A stretch of 64,000 bases of DNA from Nocardioides sp. 1609 (lineage in GTDB: Bacteria; Actinomycetota; Actinomycetes; Propionibacteriales; Nocardioidaceae): assembly GCF_004522105.1 (NCBI RefSeq), contig NZ_SPUJ01000008.1, positions 62,001-126,000 on the forward strand, written 5' to 3'. A program made the translations under genes and the position numbers. The number at the start of each line of letters is the position of its first letter. Position 1 is the stretch's first letter. A model generated the notes under the pieces. That model did no database searches. It worked only from the letters and a program-made list of their open reading frames with translations, and had not been told where the DNA came from. This document shows, piece after piece, positions 57,291 to 64,000 of this stretch.

Positions 57291-57973
57291 GGGGCAGCTC
57301 CCTCGGTGGCGAAGAGCTCGCCGATCGGTCGGTCGGGGTCGAGCTCGAGGCCGATCCGGCGGGCGTGCCCGTCGACCAGGCTCCAGACCGACTGGCTGAG
57401 CAGCCCGACCAGGCGGGCGGCGTCCGGCTGGCGGGGCTCGCGGGAGACCCAGTGCCGCACGGCGCCGAACACCGCGCCGACCAGGCCGTGCGCGATGGGC
57501 TCGAGGAGCACCCGCTCGTCGTCGTCGAGGTCGACCTCGAGCAGGCGCAGCGCGCGCTGGAGGACCTCGACCAGTGCGCCCGCGATCCGGTCGGTGCCCT
57601 GCTCGAAGGGCCCGCTGATCTCCTGGACGGCGAACGTGTGCGCCGCCGGGTGCGCGGCGACCCACTCGACGTAGGAGCCGACGATGCGCCGGATGATCTG
57701 GCGGATGGTGCCGTCGAGGCTGACCGTCGGGATGAGCACGGCGGTGAGGTCGTCGAGGACGTGCGCGCGGATCGCGCGGTCGAGGTCGGCGCGGTCGTCG
57801 AAGTGGCGGTAGACGACGGTGCGGTTCAGGCCGGCCCGGACGGCGATCTGCTGGACGTGGAACTCGTCGCCGGGGCGGCCGGCCTCGATGACGACCAGCG
57901 CGGCGTCGAGGATCTGCTGGCGGCGCTGCTGGTTGTGCTTGTCCCAGCGGGCCTGACGGCCGTCCTTCGCCAT
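57287..57973 (-). CDS. TetR-family transcriptional regulator
   Basis: This is a 228-residue regulator. The N-terminal helix-turn-helix is clear (QQILDAALVVIEAGRPGDEF, then VQQIAVRAGLNRTVVYRHFDD), preceded by a basic leader (AKDGRQARWDKHNQQRR). The C-terminal domain is of the actinobacterial AcrR/DUF-type ligand fold with YVEWVAAHPAAHTF. The ATG at 57973 is the only good start. Overlap with the HIT gene suggests co-transcription. No clear palindrome was found in the ~100-bp gap to the PPOX gene, so its operator is unknown. Confidence 0.88.
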   Translation of the reverse strand: MAKDGRQARWDKHNQQRRQQILDAALVVIEAGRPGDEFHVQQIAVRAGLNRTVVYRHFDDRADLDRAIRAHVLDDLTAVLIPTVSLDGTIRQIIRRIVGSYVEWVAAHPAAHTFAVQEISGPFEQGTDRIAGALVEVLQRALRLLEVDLDDDERVLLEPIAHGLVGAVFGAVRHWVSREPRQPDAARLVGLLSQSVWSLVDGHARRIGLELDPDRPIGELFATEGAAP

Positions 57974-58080
57974 GCCCGTCCCTCACCCATGTGTCGGGCG
58001 CCCCCTCGCGGAGCGCTCACCGAAGGGTAGCCGCGGCCCGACCCGCGCTCGGTGGGTGGAGGGCCGGTCAGGACGCGGCG

Positions 58081-58548
58081 CTAGTCGGTCGCGAGGCGGG
58101 GCGGGAAGCCGCCGGTCGCGATCGGACCCCACCGGGTGGGGGTGATGCGGAGCAGCGACTTGCCCTGCTCGCGCATCGCCTGGCGGTACTCGTCCCAGTC
58201 GGGGTGCTCGCCGGAGATGCACCGGAAGTAGTCGACCAGCGGCTCGACGGAGTCGGGCGGGTCGATCACCTCGCACGTGCCGTCGACCTGCACCCACTCG
58301 GCGTCGAACTCGTCGCTCATCACCAGCACGCTCACCTCCGGGGTGCGCCGCGCGTTGACGGCCTTGGCGCGATCGGGGTAGGTCGAGACGACGATGCGGC
58401 CCTCCTGGTCGACTCCCCCGGTCACCGGGCTGACCTGGGGACTGCCGTCGGCGCGGTGGGTGACGAGCACCAGGTGGTGACGGGTGCGCGCGAAGTCGAG
58501 CAGCTCGTCGAGCTCGACCCTGGTCGTGGTGGCGATCTTGCGAGGCAT
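58081..58548 (-). CDS. PPOX-class F420-dependent oxidoreductase
   Basis: This is a 155-residue split-barrel protein. HHLVLVTHRADGSPQVSPVT, IVVSTYPDRAKAVNARRTP and VQVDGTCEVID give the usual fold pattern, with GKSLLRITPTRWGPIATGGF at the C terminus as in F420-dependent members. It is more distant from the 135-residue PPOX protein at 10981 than a recent duplicate would be. The substrate is unknown. It is flanked by a TetR gene downstream and hairpin repeat DR1 upstream. Confidence 0.85.
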   Translation of the reverse strand: MPRKIATTTRVELDELLDFARTRHHLVLVTHRADGSPQVSPVTGGVDQEGRIVVSTYPDRAKAVNARRTPEVSVLVMSDEFDAEWVQVDGTCEVIDPPDSVEPLVDYFRCISGEHPDWDEYRQAMREQGKSLLRITPTRWGPIATGGFPPRLATD

Positions 58549-58581
58549 GGGTCCACCTCAGCACACGGGCGGTGAGCGAGT

Positions 58582-58617
58582 GCCGTACGCAGGTGTCAGC
58601 CGGTGGCACCTGCGTAC
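58582..58617. repeat. Hairpin direct repeat DR1 bordering the DUF559-type pseudogene
   Basis: 58582-58610 matches 59623-59651 at 27 of 29 positions. Within it and just beyond, GTACGCAGGTG (58585-58595) and CACCTGCGTAC (58607-58617) form a perfect 11-bp stem with an 11-nt loop. The likely ancestral stop codon of the pseudogene (58596-58598) lies inside the loop. Confidence 0.8.
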
Positions 58618-59559
58618 TGCGCTGAGGTCGGCGCACACCTCGGGCACGGGGTCGGGGCACCGCTCCACCCGCGCCGGGCGAGCAGGACGCCCACCTGGCG
58701 GGCGGTGGCGCACGGTCGGCCGAACACCTGCCCCCCCCGAGCCGGACGGTCGTGCGGCCACCGACAGCCGCCGCGAGGTCACGGTCGAGGTCGGCGTCGC
58801 GGGCGCGGGCGTTGTCGTGGAACAACCTGCCGTCGAGCTCGACGACGAGCCCGGCCTCCACGTACTCGACGTCTCGGTAGAGCGGGGCACTGCTCGCGGT
58901 CGTGGCCTGGCGACGCGCAGGCGGTAGACCGTGGGGCCGTTCGACCCGGTCGAGGTAGCCGTGCTCGAGGACCGAGCAGGTGCCGGCGGCGACGTCGTCG
59001 AGCACGGCGGCGAGGAAGGCGCGGCGGGGCACCCGTTGCCGCGCGTCGAGGGCGGAGCGCAACCGTGCGGCGGTGGTGCGGCGCGCCTGGACGGCGTCCG
59101 CGAGCACCGCGACGGCGGCGAGGTCTCGCGTGCCTCGGCGGCGACGTCGAGGCACGCGTGCTCGAACCGGACGCGGGGCGGGTCGGCGTTCCACAGCACC
59201 CTGTCGTGCAGGTGGGCGAGGTGGTGGAGGCGGACGCCGGGTGGCGCGGCCGGTGAGCGGGTGCGGTCGACCGCGACGTGGATCACCCCCTCCACGGGCA
59301 CCCGCCCCGGGCCGTCGGCCGCGCGCAACGCCGAACGGTGCGTCAGTGCCGCCGGCTCGAGCGCCAGGACCGCCGTCCAGGCTCGCTGCAACCAGGTGGG
59401 GTCGCCGGTGTGGTCGAGGTAGACGCCGGGCACCGCCACGACGAGCTCCCGACGACGGAGCAGCCGACGGACCTCGGTCGGCGTCAGACCGAGGGCCAGC
59501 AGCTGGCGGCGCGACACCACGCCCGACTGGAGGGCGAGGAGGTCGTCGACGCAGTGCAC
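58596..59559 (-). pseudogene. DUF559/AbiEi-N-type endonuclease-like gene with two frameshifts
   Basis: Frame one from the GTG at 59559 encodes an AbiEi-like winged-helix start (DLLALQSGVVSRRQLLALGL, then ELVVAVPGVYLDH). The homologous reading moves to another frame at ~59124-59127, where a duplicated dinucleotide (TC/GA) adds two bases. It then gives LRSALDARQRVPRRAF and the DUF559 endonuclease-like core (LVVELDGRLFHDNARARDAD). At a run of eight C (58731-58738) one base is missing, and the third frame supplies QVFGRPCATARQVG and a stop at 58596. Intact relatives of this shape are common orphans in Nocardioides-like genomes. The gene is bracketed by hairpin direct repeats. Confidence 0.8.
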
Positions 59560-59622
59560 GGCGACGATCCTGCGGGCACCGGCGCCACGGTGCCAGCCGG
59601 TTCCCGAGGCCTGTGGATCGAC

Positions 59623-59651
59623 GCCGTGCGCAGGTGTCAGCCGGTGACACC
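59623..59651. repeat. Hairpin direct repeat DR2 between pseudogene and thrS
   Basis: This is the second 29-bp copy of DR1, 27 of 29 identical. GGTGTCA and TGACACC pair perfectly around GCCGG, with further imperfect pairing out to 59623 and 59661. It lies 36 bp past the thrS stop, so it may also act as the thrS terminator. Confidence 0.8.
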
Positions 59652-59686
59652 CAGGTACGGCGCCGACCGCCGTCCAGGGGTCGCGC

Positions 59687-61693
59687 TCAGACCTGCTCGC
59701 GGGCGTTGACGGCGGTCGCGACCCGGGCGATAGCCTCCTCGATCGGGACGCCGTTGTCCTGACGCCCGTCGCGGTAGCGGAAGGAGACCGCGCCGGCCTC
59801 GATGTCGTCCTTGCCGGCGATCATCATGAACGGCACCTTCTGCAGCTGCGCGTTGCGGATCTTCTTCTGGAACCGGTCGTCGGAGTGGTCGACCTCGACC
59901 CGCAGGCCCTGCAGCCTCATCCGCCGGGCGACGTCGGCGAGGTAGTCGCCGGCGAACTCGGCGACCGGGATCGCCTGCACCTGGACCGGGGCGAGCCACG
60001 GGGGGAACGCGCCGGCGTAGTGCTCGACGAGGACGCCGAGGAACCGCTCGATCGAGCCGAACTTGGCCGAGTGGATCATCACCGGCTGCTTCCGGGTGCC
60101 GTCGGCGGCCTGGTACTGGAGGTCGAAGCCCGCGGGCTGGTTGAAGTCGTACTGGATCGTCGACATCTGCCAGGTGCGCCCGATCGCGTCCTTGGCCTGC
60201 ACCGAGACCTTCGGGCCGTAGAACGCCGCGCCGCCCGGGTCGGGCACCAGCTCGAGCCCGGACTCCTCGCAGGCGACCCGCAGCACGTCGGTCGCCTCGT
60301 CCCACTGCTCCTGGGAGCCGACGAACTTGTCGGGCTTGGAGTCGTCGCGGGTGGAGAGCTCGAGGTAGAAGTCGTCGAGCCCGAAGTCGCGCAGCAGCCC
60401 GAGCACGAAGTCGAGCAGGTGCTTGATCTCGCCGGGCGCCTGCTCCTCGGTGACGTAGGAGTGCGAGTCGTCCTGCGCGAAGCCGCGCACGCGGGTCAGT
60501 CCGTGGATGACGCCGGACTTCTCGTAGCGGTAGACGTGCCCGAACTCGAAGAGCCGCAGCGGCAGCTCGCGGTAGGACCGACCGCGCGAGCGGTAGATCA
60601 GGTTGTGCATCGGGCAGTTCATCGCCTTGAGGTAGTAGTTCGCGCCCTCGAGCTCCATGGGCGGGAACATGCCGTCGGCGTAGTAGGGCAGGTGCCCCGA
60701 GAGGTGGAACGTCTGCTCCTTCGAGATGTGCGGGGTCCCGACGTAGTCGAAGCCCTCCTCGATGTGGCGCCGGCGGACGTAGTCCTCCATCTCGCGCTTG
60801 ATGACGCCGCCCTTGGGGTGGAAGACCGGAAGACCGGAGCCGATCTCGTCGGGGAAGCTGAACAGGTCGAGGTCGCGCCCGAGCTTGCGGTGGTCGCGCT
60901 TCTCGGCCTCCGCGATCCGCTCGAGGTGCGCCTCGAGTGCCTCCTTGGACTCCCAGGCGGTGCCGTAGATGCGCTGGAGCTGCTTGTTCTTCTCGTCCCC
61001 ACGCCAGTACGCCGCCGCCGAGCGCATCAGCTTGAACGCCGGGATGCGCTTGGTGGTGGGCAGGTGCGGGCCGCGGCACAGGTCGCTCCACGCGACGTCG
61101 CCGCCCCGACGGACGTTGTCGTAGATCGTCAGCTCGCCGGCGCCGACCTCGACCGAGGCACCCTCGGCGGCCTCCGCGCCGCCGCCCTTGAGGCCGATCA
61201 GCTCGACCTTGTAGGGCTCGTCGGCGAGCTCGACCAGGGCGTCGGCGTCGGTGGTGACGCGTCGGGAGAACCGCTGGCCCTCCTTGATGATCTTGCGCAT
61301 CCGGGTCTCGATCTTGTCGAGGTCCTCGGGCACGAACGGGGTCGCGACGTCGAAGTCGTAGTAGAACCCGTTCTCGATCGGCGGGCCGATGCCGAGCCTG
61401 GCGTCCGGGAACAGCTCCTGGACGGCCTGGGCCATCACGTGCGCAGTGGAGTGCCGCAGGATGTCGTGACCGTCGGCGGACTCGATGAGCACGCCCTCGA
61501 CCTCGTCGCCGTCGGCGAGCTCGTAGGAGAGGTCCTTGAGCTGGCGCTCGCCGCCGGCGTCCGCCGCCAGCACCCGGGCCGCGATCACGTCCGGGTGGTC
61601 GGCGAAGAGCTCCCAGGCCTTGGTGCCCGTCGCGGTCGTCCGCTCCTCGCGCTCATCGGCGTGGACACGGACGACGTTGATCTCAGACACCAT
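59687..61693 (-). CDS. thrS: Threonyl-tRNA synthetase
   Basis: This class II synthetase is 668 residues long. An N-terminal TGS-like domain is followed by the editing domain with RHSTAHVMAQAV and SDLCRGPHLPTT, which supply the editing-site His and Cys residues. The catalytic core has AMNCPMH (zinc Cys), GHVYRYEKSG and FAQDDSHSYV, and the anticodon-binding domain ends in VPFMMIAGKDDIEAG. A V/A-rich extension is absent, so it is of the standard bacterial form. It starts the thrS-HIT-pgsA region conserved with mycobacteria. Confidence 0.97.
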   Translation of the reverse strand: MVSEINVVRVHADEREERTTATGTKAWELFADHPDVIAARVLAADAGGERQLKDLSYELADGDEVEGVLIESADGHDILRHSTAHVMAQAVQELFPDARLGIGPPIENGFYYDFDVATPFVPEDLDKIETRMRKIIKEGQRFSRRVTTDADALVELADEPYKVELIGLKGGGAEAAEGASVEVGAGELTIYDNVRRGGDVAWSDLCRGPHLPTTKRIPAFKLMRSAAAYWRGDEKNKQLQRIYGTAWESKEALEAHLERIAEAEKRDHRKLGRDLDLFSFPDEIGSGLPVFHPKGGVIKREMEDYVRRRHIEEGFDYVGTPHISKEQTFHLSGHLPYYADGMFPPMELEGANYYLKAMNCPMHNLIYRSRGRSYRELPLRLFEFGHVYRYEKSGVIHGLTRVRGFAQDDSHSYVTEEQAPGEIKHLLDFVLGLLRDFGLDDFYLELSTRDDSKPDKFVGSQEQWDEATDVLRVACEESGLELVPDPGGAAFYGPKVSVQAKDAIGRTWQMSTIQYDFNQPAGFDLQYQAADGTRKQPVMIHSAKFGSIERFLGVLVEHYAGAFPPWLAPVQVQAIPVAEFAGDYLADVARRMRLQGLRVEVDHSDDRFQKKIRNAQLQKVPFMMIAGKDDIEAGAVSFRYRDGRQDNGVPIEEAIARVATAVNAREQV

Positions 61694-61740
61694 GGGCGGA
61701 TCGTATCGACCGCCCCCGGCCGCCCGCGCCCCGATATGCG

Positions 61741-62439
61741 TCAGGCGGTCTCGTCGTCCGTGTCGCGGTAGCGCTTCGCCTCAGCGAGCAGCGGCGCCAG
61801 GGACTCGTGGGTGGCGGCGTGCGGGTGCGCGAAGTCGCCGTCCGCGACGTAGGCGCCGACGTAGGCCGCGGTGTCGCGCTGGAAGCGCCAGCCCTCGGCG
61901 AGCGGGCCGACGTCGTGGGCGTCGTAGCCGAGGGAGTCGAGGAACGCCGTCACGGACTGCTTGGCGGCGGCGTCGTCGCCGGCGATGGCCAGGACGCTGC
62001 GCTCGGGGTCGCCGGCGGGCCGGGCCAGTGCGCGCAGGTGCTCGAAGTAGATGTTGTTGAAGCCCTTGACGACCTTGGACGTCGGCAGGTGGGCCTGGAG
62101 CAGCTCGGACGTCGTCGTCGACTCGTCGTCGAGCTCGGCGATCTGGCCGTCGCGCTGCGGGTAGTAGTTGTTGGTGTCGATGACGACCTTGCCGGCGAGC
62201 GGCTCGACCGGCACCTCGCGGTAGGCCTTGAGCGGCACGGTGACGACGACGACGTCGCCGGCCGCGGCCGCCTCGGCGGCGGTCGCCGCCCGGGCGCGCG
62301 GACCGAGGTCCGCGACGAGGTCGGCCAGCGTCTCCGGCCCGCGGCTGTTGCTGAGGACGACGTCGTGACCGGCGTCCACCGCCAGTCGCGCGACGGTGCT
62401 GCCGATGTTGCCTGCTCCGATGAGTCCGATGGTGGTCAT
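61741..62439 (-). CDS. NADPH-F420 reductase-like NAD(P)-binding protein
   Basis: This is a 232-residue Rossmann-fold protein. The N-terminal nucleotide motif is GLIGAGNIGSTVARLAVDAG, followed by DVVLSNSRGPETL, which contacts the NADP phosphate in the F420:NADPH oxidoreductase family. VVIDTNNYYPQRDG and VVKGFNNIYFEHL match the family core. Many actinobacterial paralogues do not use F420 and have unknown substrates, so the call is at family level. The ATG at 62439 starts two residues before the glycine motif. A longer frame adds only Pro/Gly residues. It lies 47 bp upstream of thrS on the same strand. Confidence 0.85.
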   Translation of the reverse strand: MTTIGLIGAGNIGSTVARLAVDAGHDVVLSNSRGPETLADLVADLGPRARAATAAEAAAAGDVVVVTVPLKAYREVPVEPLAGKVVIDTNNYYPQRDGQIAELDDESTTTSELLQAHLPTSKVVKGFNNIYFEHLRALARPAGDPERSVLAIAGDDAAAKQSVTAFLDSLGYDAHDVGPLAEGWRFQRDTAAYVGAYVADGDFAHPHAATHESLAPLLAEAKRYRDTDDETA

Positions 62440-62545
62440 GCAGGGCTCAGCACCGGGTCCGGCCACGTTGTTCCGTGCCGCGAGGTGGTGTGACGTGCCG
62501 AACGCCGACGGCCGGGCTCCGAGGGCCGGGCTCCGAGGGCCGGTG

Positions 62546-63127
62546 TCAGCAGCCGTCGAGCATCAGCCCGGGCTTGAACCGGGTCCGGACGCCGACCAGG
62601 GTGACCTCGTCGCGCCCGCGCAGCGGGCGGTCGGCGACGAACGCCTCCCCGAACAGGAACCCGATCCACCGGCGCTCGGTGCCGGTCCCCTTGCGGACGA
62701 AGCGGCCCCACTGCCCGAACCCGACCTCCACGGGCGCGGACAGCCGGGCGCCGTAGACCTGCTTGACCTCGCGGTTGGTCGAGCCCACGCCGAGGCCCTG
62801 CACGGTGCGCGGCCGGGTGCCGAACACGGCGATCTCGGCGATCCGGTCCTGCTGGTTCACCAGGACGGCGTACTGGTGGCGCCAGACGCCCTTCGGGCGC
62901 AACCGGATCGGGTCGCACGGTGGGGCCGGGACGTCGGCGTCGAACTCGCCGGTGGCCAGGGCCTCGGTCGCCGTCATCCCGGCGACCGCCTGGCCGACCT
63001 GGCCCGGCTTGATCACCCGTCCCGGCGCGGGAGCGGGGGTCTCGGCGGACGCCGTCGCCGCGACGAGGGTGGTGGAGCAGACGGTCGCCGCGACGGCGGC
63101 GGCCAGGACGGAACGCAGGGTGCTCAT
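62546..63127 (-). CDS. Secreted protein of unknown function
   Basis: This 193-residue protein has a Sec signal peptide. The hydrophobic core is SVLAAAVAATVCSTTLVAAT and the likely cleavage follows ATASA. The mature part begins with a Pro-rich stretch, then VIKPGQVGQAVAGMTATEAL. It has two Cys residues (APPCDPIRL and the C-terminal DGC) that could pair. No domain is recognised. The ATG at 63127 has a strong AGGAGG 7 nt upstream. It starts 11 bp after the stop of the CnaB-like gene, so the two secreted proteins are probably made together. Confidence 0.75.
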   Translation of the reverse strand: MSTLRSVLAAAVAATVCSTTLVAATASAETPAPAPGRVIKPGQVGQAVAGMTATEALATGEFDADVPAPPCDPIRLRPKGVWRHQYAVLVNQQDRIAEIAVFGTRPRTVQGLGVGSTNREVKQVYGARLSAPVEVGFGQWGRFVRKGTGTERRWIGFLFGEAFVADRPLRGRDEVTLVGVRTRFKPGLMLDGC

Positions 63128-63138
63128 GGTGAGTCCTC

Positions 63139-63873
63139 CTAGAGCTTGTCGATACGGATCTTGCCGGGCATGACGCCGATCTGCGGCTGGCACTCGAGCG
63201 CCGGTGGGACGACGGCGTTGGCGCAGCCCCACACCCCGTTCTCGTAGCCGACCGCGGAGCCGGCGAACTTCATCGCGCCGTCCTCGCCGCCGGTGATCCC
63301 GGTGATGCGGAAGCTGCCGTCCCGCTGCGTGGTGGCGGTGAGCGGCTCCTTGCCGTCGGGGGTGAAGGTGACCCTGACGCCGCGGACGCCGAGCTTGGTC
63401 TGGGAGTCGACGACGACGCCCCGCACGAAGGCCGGGACGGCGACGACCGTGCCGAGCGCGGCGTTGCCGGCGTAGGTCCCGGCGTGCTTGAGCGCGCTCT
63501 GGAACGCCTTCGGGTCCTGGCCGGCCCAGCCCCTCTGGTGCGAGCCGGCGACCAGCTCCACGTAGTAGGAGCCGCTCGGCGATCCCCCGGCCAGCGAGAA
63601 CTGACCGCGCCCGTTGGTGGTCGCCGTGCCGACGACCGGCCCCAGCCCGATCCGCGCGACGGCCCGCAGGCGCACGGTGGCGCCGGCCACTGCGGCGCCG
63701 TCGAAGGAGACGACCCGCCCGGTGACCGCGGCCGGTGCGACCCCGACCTCCGGCGCGGACGCGTCGGCCCGGGCGGTCGGGAGGCCGGACAGGCCGAGGA
63801 GGAGCAGGGCCGCGACGAGGACGGCGAGGTACGGGCGGGGGGCGCGCGGTGGGCGCGTCGGGTCCAGGAGCAT
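63139..63873 (-). CDS. Secreted carboxypeptidase-regulatory-like (CnaB-type) protein
   Basis: This 244-residue exported protein has a long n-region and a hydrophobic core (YLAVLVAALLLLGLSGLPTA) with likely cleavage near ARA. Two beta-sandwich units of the carboxypeptidase D regulatory-like type follow. The first is VTGRVVSFDGAAVAGATVRL...GQFSLAG and the second VRGVVVDSQTKLGVRGVRVT...GSFRITG. A C-terminal Cys pair (GCANAVV...LECQP) may form a disulfide. Such domains usually mediate adhesion or carry enzymes, but no catalytic part is present. It is followed by the second secreted-protein gene. Confidence 0.75.
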   Translation of the reverse strand: MLLDPTRPPRAPRPYLAVLVAALLLLGLSGLPTARADASAPEVGVAPAAVTGRVVSFDGAAVAGATVRLRAVARIGLGPVVGTATTNGRGQFSLAGGSPSGSYYVELVAGSHQRGWAGQDPKAFQSALKHAGTYAGNAALGTVVAVPAFVRGVVVDSQTKLGVRGVRVTFTPDGKEPLTATTQRDGSFRITGITGGEDGAMKFAGSAVGYENGVWGCANAVVPPALECQPQIGVMPGKIRIDKL

Positions 63874-63952
63874 GCGCCGGAGGCTAGTGAGGAGGCGTTT
63901 CGGAACGCTTCGGGAATCCTGTGAGCGCCTCGGCGTCGGCCGCGGTGAGAGG

Positions 63953-64000
63953 ATGACCGCCGTGCCAGCCGACCTCCCGCACGCGCGCCGCCCTCCGGGT
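63953..64000 (+). CDS. Possible 5' end of a plus-strand gene cut by the window edge
   Basis: An ATG at 63953, or a GTG at 63962, opens a frame to the window edge, with GAGAGG just ahead. It is divergent from the secreted-protein pair. Only about 16 codons are visible, rich in Pro, Ala and Arg, and nothing can be said of its product. Confidence 0.3.
   Translation, partial: MTAVPADLPHARRPPG

Noticed and set aside
58558..59559. Single intact 333-residue protein in the frame of the DUF559-type gene
   Set aside because: After residue ~143 the frame turns into low-complexity Ser/Pro/Arg sequence, while homologous DUF559 sequence continues in other frames, which indicates frameshifts.
57983..59650. 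555-codon minus-strand open frame spanning the PPOX gene and the DUF559-type region
   Set aside because: Only its middle part carries DUF559-like sequence. The ends are shadows of other genes and there is no proper start.

Overview
The window is about 64 kb of very GC-rich chromosome with dense, mostly minus-strand, translationally coupled genes and many GTG starts. It looks like a high-GC actinobacterium. A Nocardioides or other Nocardioidaceae member is my best inference, from the gene order, the F420-type enzymes and the style of the GGTCGAGCC intergenic repeats. No search was run. I see no rRNA, tRNA, CRISPR array, prophage or transposase.

Reading right to left along the dominant minus strand, most of the window is the conserved actinobacterial housekeeping block: thrS, HIT, pgsA, pdxS, pdxT, yebC, ruvC-ruvA-ruvB, yajC-secD-secF, apt, relA, an MBL hydrolase, hisS, aspS, rarA, alaS, ruvX, mltG, aroE, prepilin peptidase, aroC-aroK-aroB-aroQ, efp, nusB, and then pyrR-pyrB-pyrC-hrpB-carA-carB, with carB running off the left end. 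The groups are protein export (yajC-secD-secF), Holliday-junction resolution (ruvCAB, with a LexA-type SOS box), stringent response and purine salvage (relA, apt), tRNA charging (thrS, hisS, aspS, alaS), the shikimate pathway (aroE, aroQ, aroB, aroK, aroC), pyridoxal phosphate synthesis (pdxS, pdxT) and UMP synthesis.

Accessory pieces interrupt this backbone. They are a five-gene oligopeptide-type ABC importer (30507-36996) between rarA and aspS; a block with an FAD disulfide oxidoreductase, a DUF1206 protein, a Pro-rich ParA/MinD-like ATPase and a quinone oxidoreductase (12047-16970); a cupin/TetR divergon with a perfect operator palindrome (9739-10971); a zinc-metallopeptidase-like lipoprotein or membrane-anchored protein gene that splits pdxS from pdxT; a double-frameshifted DUF559-type gene bracketed by hairpin direct repeats (58582-59651); and a pair of secreted proteins at the right end.

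The most informative non-coding signals are two near-identical 41-nt PyrR-binding leaders in front of pyrR and carA, predicted to hide the Shine-Dalgarno sequence; two BIME-like arrays of alternating inverted repeats (11400-12027 and 21546-22217); a nested palindrome pair inside the pyr operon (6637-6731); tandem hairpins after the solute-binding-protein gene (34013-34129); and strong hairpins after yebC and between the convergent DUF349 gene and relA.
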